Shown: positions 41,203 through 51,459, counted from the first letter of the stretch. The stretch is 64,000 nt of DNA from Megasphaera sp. UBA1696 (GCA_002319965.1 DCJQ01000024.1:111497-175496), one strand, 5' to 3'. Made by a program: numbers and translations. Notes: a model not told the origin generated them from the sequence alone.

Positions 41203-42327
41203 ATGGAAAAATCAAAAGTGTATTTTACAGATTTTCGCTGTCATCCGGGAACGAACAATTTACAGAAGCTGCAAAAGCTCTGTAAGAAGGCCGGCATCGG
41301 AAATATCAACTTTGAAGGTAAATTCGTTGCCATCAAACTCCATTTCGGGGAACTGGGCTGTTTGGCCTCCCTGCGTCCGCAGTACGTCAAAGCCGTTGCC
41401 GACGTCGTTAAAGAATTGGGCGGTCGTCCCTTCTTGACGGACTGCAACACCCTTTATCCGGGCAGCCGTAAACATGCCCTGGAACATATGGACTGTGCCA
41501 ACCTCAATGGGTATAACACGGTGACGACAGGCTGTCAGATCATCATTGGCGACGGCCTTCGGGGTACGGATGAAGTTGAGATCCCCGTTAAAAACGGCGA
41601 ATACGTCGAAACGGCTAAAATCGGCCGGGCCATTATGGATGCCGATGTCTTCATCAGCCTGGCTCACTTTAAAGGTCATGAATCGACGGGCTTTGGCGGC
41701 GCCATTAAAAATATCGGCATGGGCTGCGGCAGCCGTGCCGGCAAGATGGAACAACATTCGTCGGGCAAACCCGTCGTCGATGAAAGCCTGTGCCGCAACT
41801 GTCATCGCTGCGCCAAAGAATGCGGCTCGGACGCCATCATCTATGAAAACAATGTAGCTCATATCGTCCAGAAATTGTGCAAGGGCTGCGGCCGCTGCAT
41901 CGGTGCCTGCGCCTTTGACGCCATCCAGACCGTCGAATGGGACGCCAATGAAAAACTCGACCGCAAAATGGCCGAATATGCTCAGGCTGTCTGTCAGGAT
42001 CGTCCGTGTTTCCATATCAACATGGTCATGGACATTTCGCCGAACTGCGACTGTCATGCTGAAAACGACGCACCGATTCTTCCGAACATCGGTATGTTCG
42101 CCTCCTTTGACCCGGTAGCCCTCGATCAGGCCTGTGTCGATGCCTGTCAGAAGGCTACGCCCATGGCCAACAGCCAACTGTCGGATCATTTAGCTCAGCC
42201 CGATTGGCACCACCACCACGATCATTTCCTTGACAGCAACCCCAACGTCGACTGGAAGACGACCTTGGAACATGCGGAAAAAATCGGTTTGGGTACGCGG
42301 GAATACGAATTAGTTACCGTTCATTAA
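41203..42327 (+). CDS. DUF362 ferredoxin-like protein
   Basis: This 374-residue protein has an N-terminal DUF362 domain (VYFTDFRCHPGTNN, LHFGELGCLASLRP, DCNTLYPGSRKHALEH) and a C-terminal pair of [4Fe-4S] motifs, CRNCHRCAKECGSDAI and CKGCGRCIGACAFDAI. DUF362 proteins are widespread in anaerobes and their role is not settled. A redox function using ferredoxin-type clusters is expected in the cytoplasm. The ATG at 41203 is chosen because AGGAGGTAAGGTT precedes it. Later His-rich residues (HHHHDHF) near the C-terminus could bind a metal. Not coupled to neighbours. Confidence 0.88.
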   Translation: MEKSKVYFTDFRCHPGTNNLQKLQKLCKKAGIGNINFEGKFVAIKLHFGELGCLASLRPQYVKAVADVVKELGGRPFLTDCNTLYPGSRKHALEHMDCANLNGYNTVTTGCQIIIGDGLRGTDEVEIPVKNGEYVETAKIGRAIMDADVFISLAHFKGHESTGFGGAIKNIGMGCGSRAGKMEQHSSGKPVVDESLCRNCHRCAKECGSDAIIYENNVAHIVQKLCKGCGRCIGACAFDAIQTVEWDANEKLDRKMAEYAQAVCQDRPCFHINMVMDISPNCDCHAENDAPILPNIGMFASFDPVALDQACVDACQKATPMANSQLSDHLAQPDWHHHHDHFLDSNPNVDWKTTLEHAEKIGLGTREYELVTVH

Positions 42328-42357
42328 GCACACATAACCTGTCTCCCAAGGTGTTTT

Positions 42358-42393
42358 GCCCCTATAAGTCACGCCGGCTTATAGGGGCTTTTT
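42358..42393 (+). terminator. Terminator after DUF362 gene
   Basis: GCCCCTATAAG pairs with CTTATAGGGGC and is followed by five T. Confidence 0.88.
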
Positions 42394-42466
42394 CGGCCCA
42401 CGGGACCGCCTTATGACGAGGGGCAAAGGGCACATCTGGTAGGAAAGGGGGGGCATCCCTTTTTTC

Positions 42467-42496
42467 TTGCCACAGGATACTGATATATGCTATCAT
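42467..42496 (+). promoter_or_regulatory. Promoter of the miaB-mutSL operon
   Basis: TTGCCA (42467-42472) and TATCAT (42491-42496), 18-bp spacing, with an extended TG-C before the -10. Confidence 0.6.
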
Positions 42497-42542
42497 GTAA
42501 TGTAAACCTAAATTACGATTTTATAAAAATGGAGAGACATAC

Positions 42543-43871
42543 ATGGATTTTCAGCGCAATCAATTTTATCATATTATATCCTACGGCTGTCAGGCCAATG
42601 TGTCGGACAGTGAGCACTACGCAGGCCAGCTGGAAGCCTTAGGCTACCACCATACGGAAGACCTTGATATGGCCGACGTCATCTTGGTCAACACCTGCTG
42701 CGTGCGGGAAACGGCGGAAGATAAGACCTTGGGGAAAATCGGGGAATTCAAGCATTTGAAGGCCAAAAACCCGGATCTCATCATCGCCATTACCGGCTGC
42801 ATGGCTCAGGAATGGCAGGATAAGCTCTTTAAAAGGGCACCCCATATCGATTTGGTCATTGGGACCCACAACATTCACAAGCTCATCGACCTCATTGAAA
42901 AGCGGAACAGCAAAAAGGCGCACTATATGGAAGCCGATATGAGTCTGCCGGCCTTTCATGATATGCCGGTCAAGCGCTTTCAGAATTTCTTTGCTTGGAT
43001 TCCTATTATGAACGGCTGCAATAAGTTCTGCACTTACTGCATCGTTCCTTACGTCCGGGGCCGTGAAGTCAGCCGTCCCATTGAGGCCATCGTCGAAGAA
43101 ATCAAGAAAGTCGCTGCCGAAGGCTATAAGGAAATCACCCTTCTCGGCCAGAATGTCAATTCCTACGGTCTCGATTTAAAGGACGGCACGGACTTTTCCA
43201 AACTCGTGAAGGCTGTCGACGCCATTGACGGCATCGAGCGGGTCCGCTACATGACCAGCCATCCGAAGGACATGACCTTTGCCATGATTGACGCCATTGC
43301 CGAAAGTCAAAAAATCGTCAATCACATGCATCTGCCCATTCAGTGCGGGTCCGATGAACTCTTAAAGAAGATGAACCGCGGCTATACGACGGAACATTAT
43401 TTAGAACTCGTCGACTACGCCAGAAAGCGCATGCCCGATTTGGTCCTGACGACGGATATCATCGTCGGCTTTCCCGGGGAAACGGAAGCCATGTTTCAAG
43501 AGACACTGGACCTTTTAAAACGCGTCCAGTATGACATGGCCTATACCTTCATCTATTCGCCGCGGACGGGAACGCCGGCAGCGACGATGGAAGGCCAAAT
43601 CCCGCAGGACGAAAAAAGCCGCCGCCTGCAGCGTCTGATGGATGTCCAAAACGTATACAGCTTGCAGAAAAATAAAGAAATGGAGAACCGGGTCTACGAC
43701 GTCATCGTCGAAGGTCCGACGAAGAACGATGCCGATCATTGGTTTGGCCGGACGACGGGCAATAAGATGATCATCTGGGAAAATGACGGCTCCGTTGCCA
43801 TCGGCGATACCGTCCCCGTGGCTGTCGATAAGGGTCAGACATGGGTTCTCAAAGGCCACTTAGTACACTAA
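42543..43871 (+). CDS. miaB: tRNA-2-methylthio-N6-dimethylallyladenosine synthase
   Basis: MiaB is a radical-SAM methylthiotransferase that adds the methylthio group to i6A37 of tRNA. It is 442 residues. An N-terminal UPF0004 domain carries three cluster cysteines (YGCQANVSD, NTCCVRETAE, TGCMAQEW). The radical-SAM motif is CNKFCTYCIVP (CxxxCxxC). A C-terminal TRAM domain ends the protein. It opens a long operon in which miaA, which makes the i6A substrate, is also present, so both steps are encoded together with mutS and mutL. AAATGGAGAG precedes the ATG. Confidence 0.97.
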   Translation: MDFQRNQFYHIISYGCQANVSDSEHYAGQLEALGYHHTEDLDMADVILVNTCCVRETAEDKTLGKIGEFKHLKAKNPDLIIAITGCMAQEWQDKLFKRAPHIDLVIGTHNIHKLIDLIEKRNSKKAHYMEADMSLPAFHDMPVKRFQNFFAWIPIMNGCNKFCTYCIVPYVRGREVSRPIEAIVEEIKKVAAEGYKEITLLGQNVNSYGLDLKDGTDFSKLVKAVDAIDGIERVRYMTSHPKDMTFAMIDAIAESQKIVNHMHLPIQCGSDELLKKMNRGYTTEHYLELVDYARKRMPDLVLTTDIIVGFPGETEAMFQETLDLLKRVQYDMAYTFIYSPRTGTPAATMEGQIPQDEKSRRLQRLMDVQNVYSLQKNKEMENRVYDVIVEGPTKNDADHWFGRTTGNKMIIWENDGSVAIGDTVPVAVDKGQTWVLKGHLVH

Positions 43872-43884
43872 GGAAGGTGAGACT

Positions 43885-46482
43885 TTGGCAGGAAAAAAAT
43901 TAACGCCCATGATGGAGCAGTACATGGAAGTCAAAGAGCAGTGTCAGGATAAGATCCTCTTTTTCCGTCTCGGCGACTTCTATGAGATGTTTTTTGACGA
44001 TGCCTTGACGGTGTCGCGCGAACTCGATTTGACATTGACCGGCCGGGCCGGCGGCAATAAGGAAAAAGTCCCGATGTGCGGCGTACCCTTTCATTCGGCC
44101 GATACCTATATCGAGCGCTTGGTCCATAAAGGGTATAAGGTTGCGATTTGTGAACAAATTGAAGATCCCAAATTGGCCAAGGGCCTCGTCAAGCGGAAAA
44201 TCATCAAGGTCATCACGCCGGGGACGATTACCCTGGAAAATGCCGTAGCTTCAAAACAGAATAACTATATCGGCTGCCTCACGGCCAGTGACGGCATCAT
44301 TTCCATGGCCCTAACGGACGTTACGACCGGTGAGTGCCTGTGGGCCGACTGCGCCGCGTCCGAGATGGGCGACGTTTTATTTGATATTCTTGCCGTCTAC
44401 GAACCGAGCGAACTGATTTACGCCAATATGGGCGAATATATGAAAAAGGTACAGCAGTACCTGAAGGGGCACCTCAGCCAGTGCACGGTGACGGCCTTTG
44501 CCGTCGATGACAGCGTCGATTATAAGGAACAAGCCAAGTCGTATTTTGAGGCCGAAGCCTTTGCCGCCGCATCGCGGGCCGGAGCCTGCATCGGAATCCT
44601 CCTGAACTATGTCAGGGAGGTCATGCAGTCCGATATTTCCCATATCAATTCGCTGGAACACATCGACAATGAACGGCGTCTGGTCATCGACGCTGCCAGC
44701 CTGCGCCATTTGGAAGTGACCCAGAACGTCCGCGACGGCGGCCGCCGGGGTACCCTCCTCGACGTCCTCGACAAGACCAATACGGCTATGGGCGGAAGGC
44801 TTCTTCGCAAATGGCTCGAAGCGCCGCTCATCCGCATCGCGGACATCACGCGTCGCCAAGACGCCGTAGAAGACTTAGTCCTTCATGAAATCATGCGTCA
44901 GGATCTGGCCGACGTTCTCGACCGGATTTACGATTTCGAACGCATTTTGACGCGTATCGAAACGGGGACGGCGACGCCGAAGGACATGGTCGCCCTGCGC
45001 GAATCCCTGGCCGTTATACCGCAGCTGAAAGACGTGTTGTCCGGGGCTGAAGCCGATTTACTGCACAGCCTGAACGACCGTCTGGAAACCCATGATGACG
45101 TCTGCGACCTCTTATGCCGGGGCATTAAGGATGAACCTGGCTTGGTCATTCGCAACGGCGGCGTCATCCGCGACGGCTTTTCGCCGGACCTCGACGAAAT
45201 CCGTTCCATTGCTGCCAACAGCCATGCCTTTTTGCAGCAGCTGGAAGAAGCGGAAAAAGAAAAGACCGGTATCAAGCTGAAAATCGGCTATACCAAGGTC
45301 TTCGGCTATTACTTTGAAATCTCTCATTCTAACACCAAACCGATTCCCGACTACTACGTGCGCAAGCAGACGTTGGTCAATGCGGAACGCTATATTACGC
45401 CGGAGCTGAAGGAATTTGAAATAAAGGCCCTGACCAGTCAGGAACGGATGCTGGAATTAGAATATAAATTGTTCGGCGACATTCGCCGCCAAATCCAGGC
45501 CCATATCCCGGCCATGCAGGAAACGGCTCGAGCCATTGCCCGCGTCGACTGCCTGTACAGTTTAGCCGCTGCCGCCTATGATAATCGCTACGTCCGGCCG
45601 TCCCTCAATACGAAATCCGCCATTCGCATCAAAGACGGGCGCCATCCCATTGTAGAGCGGTATTTAAAGGACGAATTGTTCGTCCCTAACGACGTCAACT
45701 TAAATCACGACGACCATGAAATCCTGGTCATCACCGGACCCAACATGGCCGGTAAATCGACGTATATGCGTCAAGTGGCCGTACTGGTCCTCATGGCTCA
45801 GGCCGGGTCCTTCATTCCGGCTAAAGAAGCCTCCATCTGCCCGGTGGACCGCATCTTTACCCGAATCGGTGCCAGTGATGACATCCTGACCGGCCAGAGT
45901 ACCTTCATGGTGGAAATGAAGGAAGTATCCTATATCTTAAAACATGCCACCTCCCGAAGTCTGCTCATCCTCGATGAAATCGGCCGGGGAACGAGTACCT
46001 TCGACGGCATGTCCATCGCCCGGGCTGTCATCGAATACTGCCTGAAGAACGTCCATGGCCTGACCTTGTTTGCCACCCACTACCATGAGCTCATCGCCAT
46101 GGCCGATGACTCGCCGAAGATTAAGAACTATACCGTCGCCGTTAAGGAACGGGGCAAGCACATCAAGTTCCTGCGGCGCATCGTTCCCGGTGGGGCCGAC
46201 CGCAGTTACGGTCTTCACGTTGCCCGCCTGGCAGGCCTGCCGGAAAGCCTTTTGAAACGGGCTGACGTCATTCTTGAAGAGTTGGAAAAAGAAGGGGGCG
46301 GAACGATGCCGGCTCAAAGGCCGGTCGTTCAAGAGCCGTCACCTATGGGAGACAGCCTCTTTTCGAGTCCCGTCATCGATAAGCTCCTCGGTGTCGATGT
46401 GAGCAGCATGACGCCTATTGAAGCGATTTCTTTCTTATATAGTCTGCAAAAAGATGCTAAAGAAGGAAGTGGAATCCATTGA
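43885..46482 (+). CDS. mutS: DNA mismatch repair protein MutS
   Basis: MutS recognises mismatches and starts repair. It is 865 residues. The N-terminal mismatch motif is GDFYEMFFDDA. The ATPase has Walker A GPNMAGKSTYMRQ near residue 614, Walker B-type LLILDEIGRGTSTFDGMSIA, and FATHYHEL. The start is a TTG 14 nt after the miaB stop, with AAGGAAGGTGA upstream. The stop overlaps the mutL start (TTGA), so the two are translationally coupled. Confidence 0.97.
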   Translation: MAGKKLTPMMEQYMEVKEQCQDKILFFRLGDFYEMFFDDALTVSRELDLTLTGRAGGNKEKVPMCGVPFHSADTYIERLVHKGYKVAICEQIEDPKLAKGLVKRKIIKVITPGTITLENAVASKQNNYIGCLTASDGIISMALTDVTTGECLWADCAASEMGDVLFDILAVYEPSELIYANMGEYMKKVQQYLKGHLSQCTVTAFAVDDSVDYKEQAKSYFEAEAFAAASRAGACIGILLNYVREVMQSDISHINSLEHIDNERRLVIDAASLRHLEVTQNVRDGGRRGTLLDVLDKTNTAMGGRLLRKWLEAPLIRIADITRRQDAVEDLVLHEIMRQDLADVLDRIYDFERILTRIETGTATPKDMVALRESLAVIPQLKDVLSGAEADLLHSLNDRLETHDDVCDLLCRGIKDEPGLVIRNGGVIRDGFSPDLDEIRSIAANSHAFLQQLEEAEKEKTGIKLKIGYTKVFGYYFEISHSNTKPIPDYYVRKQTLVNAERYITPELKEFEIKALTSQERMLELEYKLFGDIRRQIQAHIPAMQETARAIARVDCLYSLAAAAYDNRYVRPSLNTKSAIRIKDGRHPIVERYLKDELFVPNDVNLNHDDHEILVITGPNMAGKSTYMRQVAVLVLMAQAGSFIPAKEASICPVDRIFTRIGASDDILTGQSTFMVEMKEVSYILKHATSRSLLILDEIGRGTSTFDGMSIARAVIEYCLKNVHGLTLFATHYHELIAMADDSPKIKNYTVAVKERGKHIKFLRRIVPGGADRSYGLHVARLAGLPESLLKRADVILEELEKEGGGTMPAQRPVVQEPSPMGDSLFSSPVIDKLLGVDVSSMTPIEAISFLYSLQKDAKEGSGIH

Positions 46483-48455
46483 GTTCAATCATTCATGTCT
46501 TAGATGAAGCAACGCGCAATAAAATCGCTGCCGGTGAAGTCGTCGAACGGCCGGCGTCGTGCATCAAAGAGCTCGTCGAAAATGCCATCGATGCCGGAGC
46601 CTCTTCTGTTGAGGTGGAAATCGCCGACGGCGGCCAGTCTTATATGCGGGTCACCGACGACGGCTGCGGCATGAGTGCCGAAGATGCCAAAAAATGTATC
46701 ATCCGTCACGGGACGAGTAAAATCAGTTCCGTCGAAGATATTTTTGCCATTACGTCCTTAGGTTTTCGCGGCGAAGCCGTGCCCAGCATCGCTGCCGTGT
46801 CGCACATGCAGATTACGACCCGTCAGGAAGGGGATGACTTTGCAACTCACCTCCTCCTCGACGGCGGCGTCATTACGTCGGAAGACCAGGCCGGCGCTCC
46901 CGTCGGGACGACGATGGAAGTGAGCGACCTCTTTTACAATACGCCGGCACGACGGAAGTTCTTAAAGAGCGAACGGACGGAAAGCTCCAAGATTTCGGAA
47001 ATGGTCACCAAACTGGCCTTAGCCAATCCGTCTATTGCCTTTACCTTTACCAATAACGGCCGAACGACGATGAAGACCGGCGGTACCGGTGATTTGCGGG
47101 AGACGATTGCTAACATTTACGGTGCCCAAGTGGCCCGCGAAGTCTTTGCCATTAAGGGCGAGCAGGACGGCATTACCCTCGAAGGCTACGTGGGAAAACC
47201 GTCGGTCTTAAAGAGCAACCGCGGCTGGCAGACGTGCATCGTCAACCAGCGCATCGTCCATAACCCCTTGATGTTCAAGGCCATCGACAACGCCTACCAT
47301 GCCATGCTGCCAAAATCGGGCTATCCCTTTGCCATGCTCCACCTCCGCGTCGACCCGGCGGCCATTGACGTCAACGTTCATCCGGCCAAGACGGAAATCA
47401 AGTTTTCCGATGAACAGGCCGTCTACCGGGCTATCTACCGCAGCATTGTAACGGCCTTGGTTGAGCAGGAAAAGCCGGAAGACATGGCCAAGACGATTGA
47501 ACCGCCGTCAGACGAAAAGACGATGGGACGGCCGACCGTCGAAGAGATACGCATTGCGCCGTCTGATCCGGCACCGACTGAAAAGGCTTCTTCGCCTGTG
47601 GCGGCAGTTCCTCAGCCTGCGGCGCTGTTTACCGTCGACAAAGCGACTTCTTCGGAAGAACGGGATTCTCTGCGGGAAGAACCGAGCCCGGCCAGCTCCT
47701 TTACCGGCCGCCCTGCTTCTTCGCTTCCCCGTCAGGAGCGGACTTATGAACCGCCGACTCGAACCGGTGACAGCAGTCGCCTCTTTTCAGAGGCCCTGGC
47801 TCAGCACGGACAAGGCGGCGGGGCGGTGGATGCCGCTTCATCCGATTCAGGGGAAGCGGCGCCGAAAATTGTCTTTGAAGGCGATGACGACGTCTTTATC
47901 CCCCTCGGCGTCGTAGCCGACTGCTTCATCGTCGCCAAGAAGGGGCAGGATCTGTACATCGTTGACCAGCATGCAGCCCACGAACGGATCCGTTACGACA
48001 CCTTCTGCCGCCGCGTCGAACGGATGCCGAGTCAGCAGCTGCTGACTCCGGAATTTATTGAAGTCGACAGCGACGATATGACCCTCCTCTTGGAGCGGCA
48101 GGACCTCTTTACCGACTTGGGATATGCCTACTCTGAAGCCGGGCCGTCGACCCTTCGTATGGAAGAAGTGCCCTGCGATCTGCAGAGCAGCGACATTGCA
48201 GATTCCTTGAAGGATATCTGCCAACTCCTGCACGACCAGAAAGAGCCCGATAAGGCCATGGTCCGCCATCGCTCCCTGGCATATCTCTCGTGCCACGGCG
48301 CCGTAAAGGCCGGTGACCAACTTAATATTCGCCAGATGAAGCAGCTCTTGGATGATTTGTTCCACACGGAAAAACCTTACGTCTGCCCTCATGGCCGGCC
48401 GATTATCATCCGCTTTACGCCGAAAGAATTGGCCCATCTCTTTAAACGGACATGA
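46479..48455 (+). CDS. mutL: DNA mismatch repair protein MutL
   Basis: MutL is the GHKL-ATPase matchmaker of mismatch repair. It is 658 residues. The N-terminal motifs are ELVENAIDAGAS, DDGCGM and GFRGEA. A low-complexity linker of about 150 residues (Ser/Pro/Glu-rich) follows. The C-terminal dimerisation domain has the nicking endonuclease motif DQHAAHERIRYD, where the usual last Glu of DQHA-x2-E-x4-E is Asp, and later CPHGRP. Thus it is probably an endonuclease MutL of the Firmicute kind. The start is TTG at 46479. The ATGA overlap with the next gene couples them. Confidence 0.96.
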   Translation: MSSIIHVLDEATRNKIAAGEVVERPASCIKELVENAIDAGASSVEVEIADGGQSYMRVTDDGCGMSAEDAKKCIIRHGTSKISSVEDIFAITSLGFRGEAVPSIAAVSHMQITTRQEGDDFATHLLLDGGVITSEDQAGAPVGTTMEVSDLFYNTPARRKFLKSERTESSKISEMVTKLALANPSIAFTFTNNGRTTMKTGGTGDLRETIANIYGAQVAREVFAIKGEQDGITLEGYVGKPSVLKSNRGWQTCIVNQRIVHNPLMFKAIDNAYHAMLPKSGYPFAMLHLRVDPAAIDVNVHPAKTEIKFSDEQAVYRAIYRSIVTALVEQEKPEDMAKTIEPPSDEKTMGRPTVEEIRIAPSDPAPTEKASSPVAAVPQPAALFTVDKATSSEERDSLREEPSPASSFTGRPASSLPRQERTYEPPTRTGDSSRLFSEALAQHGQGGGAVDAASSDSGEAAPKIVFEGDDDVFIPLGVVADCFIVAKKGQDLYIVDQHAAHERIRYDTFCRRVERMPSQQLLTPEFIEVDSDDMTLLLERQDLFTDLGYAYSEAGPSTLRMEEVPCDLQSSDIADSLKDICQLLHDQKEPDKAMVRHRSLAYLSCHGAVKAGDQLNIRQMKQLLDDLFHTEKPYVCPHGRPIIIRFTPKELAHLFKRT

Positions 48456-49261
48456 GGACGAATATCTACGTCGTGCCTTCCTTAAAGGCCAAAGAAAAAT
48501 TGCAGGATGAGGGAAGAGCCTGGGCCGAAGAAATGGGTTTTTCCTTTGTGCCGCGGCACAAGCGGACCATCTCCGATTTGATGAAGGACTATGGAGAAAA
48601 TTTCCTCGTCTACTCGTCACGGGGGCCGCAGATTGACCGTCCTGAAGGCAGTCATTTTTTCAGCCTCAATATGGCTGAACTGCGGATTCAGCACCTCCGC
48701 AAGGGACAGCCGGATCATTTGCTGGCGGCTCTTCAGGGCGGGACTCCGGGAGAGGTGCCCTTGTCCGTCCTCGACTGCACCTGCGGTTTTGGCGCCGACT
48801 CTATCGTCGCCTCTTTTGGATTGCCGGAAGAATCGACCATTCATGCCTTAGAAGTGTCGCCCCTTCTTTCGGCTGTGACGTCCTGGGGGTTTTCCCGCTT
48901 CGTCCACGATAAGGATGACGTCACGGCGGCCTTGCGCCGCATTTCCCTGCACTGCAGCGATTATCGCCACTATCTCGAAGCAGACGACGGGCCTTTTTAT
49001 GACGTCCTCTACTTCGACCCCATGTTCCGGCGGCCCGTCGAAGGGAGCTGTCAGTTCCAGCCCGTGCGGGCCATCATGGATCACGGCAGCCTTACGCCGG
49101 ACCTCATTGAGCGGGCACTTCAGAAGGCGCGGCGCCGGGTCGTCATTAAAGAACGGGACTTTCGCCAATTGTGTCGGGACTTCCCCCAGGCTAAATTGTA
49201 TGGCGGCAAATACAGTCACATTGGCTATGCCGTATTGGAGTGTGAATCATGGAAAAAGTAA
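48452..49261 (+). CDS. Class I SAM-dependent methyltransferase, RsmJ-like
   Basis: This 269-residue Rossmann methyltransferase has motif I as LDCTCGFGADSIVAS near residue 110 and motif IV as YFDPMFRRP near residue 187. The DPMF motif and the sequence RSxRF-type context recall RsmJ (16S rRNA G1516) and related YpiP-like proteins; the substrate is therefore probably RNA, but is not certain. It starts inside the mutL stop (ATGA) and overlaps miaA by 13 bp, as part of the operon. Lacks a signal peptide. Confidence 0.85.
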   Translation: MRTNIYVVPSLKAKEKLQDEGRAWAEEMGFSFVPRHKRTISDLMKDYGENFLVYSSRGPQIDRPEGSHFFSLNMAELRIQHLRKGQPDHLLAALQGGTPGEVPLSVLDCTCGFGADSIVASFGLPEESTIHALEVSPLLSAVTSWGFSRFVHDKDDVTAALRRISLHCSDYRHYLEADDGPFYDVLYFDPMFRRPVEGSCQFQPVRAIMDHGSLTPDLIERALQKARRRVVIKERDFRQLCRDFPQAKLYGGKYSHIGYAVLECESWKK

Positions 49262-50175
49262 TTGCCATCATCGGTCCGACGGCGGTGGGAAAGACAGCCC
49301 TCAGCTTTTCCCTGGCCGATCACTACAGGACCGACCTCATTTCCGGCGATGCCTATCAAATTTATCGCCACATGGATATCGGCACGGCCAAGCCAACGGC
49401 CGACGAACTGTCCCGGTACCGCCATTATTTAATCGATATCGCCGACCCCGATGAGCCGTATTCAGCGGCTAAATTCTGCTGCATGGCAGGGGAGGCTATT
49501 ACAAAAATCAATGGGGAAGGGAAGATACCCATCCTCGTCGGCGGTACGGGCCTCTATGTCCAGTCCCTCCTCGAAGGCTATGACTTTCAGGCCTCGCGGA
49601 TGACGGAAGCCGATAAACGGCGAGCTCAGGCCAAGTTAGAAGGCTTCGATGAGGAAACCCTCAAAGACTATATCCGAAAAGAAACGGATTGGGAGCCGCC
49701 GGATTGGCACGAACTCCTATCCAACACTCACCGCTTGACGCGATTGGTCAGCGCCATCGAGCAGGGCGAAGGAAAGTCTTTCGTCCGCCAGGGAAAGGCT
49801 CATGACCTCGTCTATGATGCCTATGTCATCGGCCTTCGCCTGCCGCGGGAGGTCTTGTATACCCGCATTGAAGAACGGGTCGACGTCATGGTAAAAGAGG
49901 GCTGGATTGACGAAGTCCGAAACCTTCTCCATCTTGGCGTTTCTCCCGACAGCCAGGCCATGAAGGCCATCGGCTATCAGGAACTGGCCCGCTATGTACA
50001 GGGAACGATGCCTCTCGACGAGGCCGTCTGTCAGATCAAGGCCCGGACGCGGCATTTTGCCAAGCGTCAACTGACCTGGTTTAAGCGGATGCCATATATT
50101 CACTGGTATGATAAGGAGCACTATGATAACGAACAAGGATTGATAGCCGCCGTCTTGGAGGATATTGATTTTTAG
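49249..50175 (+). CDS. miaA: tRNA dimethylallyltransferase
   Basis: MiaA transfers dimethylallyl to A37 of tRNAs that read UNN codons, the substrate step for MiaB. It is 308 residues. Walker-like GPTAVGKTALSFSLA at the N-terminus; GDAYQIYRHMDIGTAKPT and the isopentenyl-binding region follow; a C-terminal QxxxR-type KRQLTWFKR is present. Its start overlaps the previous gene and the order miaB, miaA in one operon makes metabolic sense. AGTGTGAATC before the ATG is a weak ribosome site, so translation is likely coupled. Confidence 0.96.
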   Translation: MEKVIAIIGPTAVGKTALSFSLADHYRTDLISGDAYQIYRHMDIGTAKPTADELSRYRHYLIDIADPDEPYSAAKFCCMAGEAITKINGEGKIPILVGGTGLYVQSLLEGYDFQASRMTEADKRRAQAKLEGFDEETLKDYIRKETDWEPPDWHELLSNTHRLTRLVSAIEQGEGKSFVRQGKAHDLVYDAYVIGLRLPREVLYTRIEERVDVMVKEGWIDEVRNLLHLGVSPDSQAMKAIGYQELARYVQGTMPLDEAVCQIKARTRHFAKRQLTWFKRMPYIHWYDKEHYDNEQGLIAAVLEDIDF

Positions 50176-50202
50176 CTTATAGATAGAAAGGAATCAACTA
50201 CA

Positions 50203-51459
50203 TTGTCTCTGGATTTAGAAGTATTACGAAAAGAAGCACTGGCACTCTGTGCCCCTCAGTTTGAACGCATTGATACCATTTGTCTGAAAAATACGGAAAA
50301 AGTATTGAAAGCCTATAAGGACGCGCAAATTTCTTCCTATCAGTTTGCCGGTACGTCAGGCTACGGCTACAGCGACATGGGCCGGGAAAAACTCGATGAA
50401 GTCTTTGCCCGGGTCTTCAAGGCGGAAAAAGCCTTGGTCCGTCCCCACTTCGTGTCGGGAACCCACGCCTTGGCGACGGTTTTACTGTCCCTCCTTCACA
50501 CGGGTGATCTCATGATGAGCCTCGTCGGAGCCCCTTACGATACGATGCAGGGCGTCATCGGCTATGCCCGCCATACGCCTCACTCCTTGAAAGAAATCGG
50601 CGTCGCCTATGAAGAGGTACCCTTGAAGGACAATGCTTACGACCTTTCCGGTATTGAACAACAGGTTGGCGAAAAGCAGCCGAAACTGGTCCTCATCCAG
50701 CGCTCTCGCGGCTACAGCACGCGGGCGTCGCTCACCATTGAAGACATTGAAAAAATTATCGCCGTCGTCCGGAAAGTCAGTCCGAAGACGATCTGCTTCG
50801 TCGATAATTGCTACGGTGAATTTGCAGCCGAACGAGAACCTATCGAAGCCGGTGCCGATATCATCGCCGGTTCACTCATCAAGAACCCCGGCGGCGGCAT
50901 TGCCCCGACGGGCGGGTATATCGCCGGCAAGGCCGAATTGGTCGAAGCGGCAGCCGACTACCTGACAGCGCCGGGCCTTGGCGATGAACTCGGTTCCTAT
51001 GCTGCCGGCTACCGACTCTTTTTCCAGGGATTTTTTATGGCCCCTCACGTAACGGCTCAGGCCATTAAAGGGGCTGTCTTTGCGGCGGCGGTCTTTGAAA
51101 AAATGGGCTTTCGCGTGTCGCCGGCCGTTACGACGCCCCGCGTCGATTTGATTCAGACTATCTATTTGGAAAATGAAGAAAATATGTGCCTCTTTTGCCA
51201 GGGAATTCAGGGCTTTTCGCCTGTCGATGCCCATGTCACGCCCATTCCTGATGATATGCCGGGCTATGCCGACAAAATCATCATGGCAGCCGGCGACTTC
51301 GTTCAGGGCTCGTCTATTGAGCTGTCGGCCGACGGCCCCATTCGCGATCCCTACATGATCTACCTCCAAGGGGGCATCGTCTTTGAACACAACGTATTGG
51401 CTATTTTGAGCGCGGCCCAGTACATTGCCGAACATCGGGAAGGAGCGGCTCATGATTAA
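50203..51459 (+). CDS. PLP-dependent Met-gamma-lyase-like protein (YnbB/aluminium-resistance family)
   Basis: This 418-residue fold-type I PLP protein belongs to the family often annotated aluminium resistance protein, found next to miaA/hfq genes in Firmicutes. The cofactor lysine is in GSLIKNPGGGIAP near residue 225; RPHFVSGTHALAT near residue 85 binds the phosphate. Related to cystathionine/methionine gamma-lyases, but the activity is not known. The start is a TTG with AGAAAGGA upstream. The 3' end overlaps rnmV by 8 bp. Confidence 0.9.
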   Translation: MSLDLEVLRKEALALCAPQFERIDTICLKNTEKVLKAYKDAQISSYQFAGTSGYGYSDMGREKLDEVFARVFKAEKALVRPHFVSGTHALATVLLSLLHTGDLMMSLVGAPYDTMQGVIGYARHTPHSLKEIGVAYEEVPLKDNAYDLSGIEQQVGEKQPKLVLIQRSRGYSTRASLTIEDIEKIIAVVRKVSPKTICFVDNCYGEFAAEREPIEAGADIIAGSLIKNPGGGIAPTGGYIAGKAELVEAAADYLTAPGLGDELGSYAAGYRLFFQGFFMAPHVTAQAIKGAVFAAAVFEKMGFRVSPAVTTPRVDLIQTIYLENEENMCLFCQGIQGFSPVDAHVTPIPDDMPGYADKIIMAAGDFVQGSSIELSADGPIRDPYMIYLQGGIVFEHNVLAILSAAQYIAEHREGAAHD

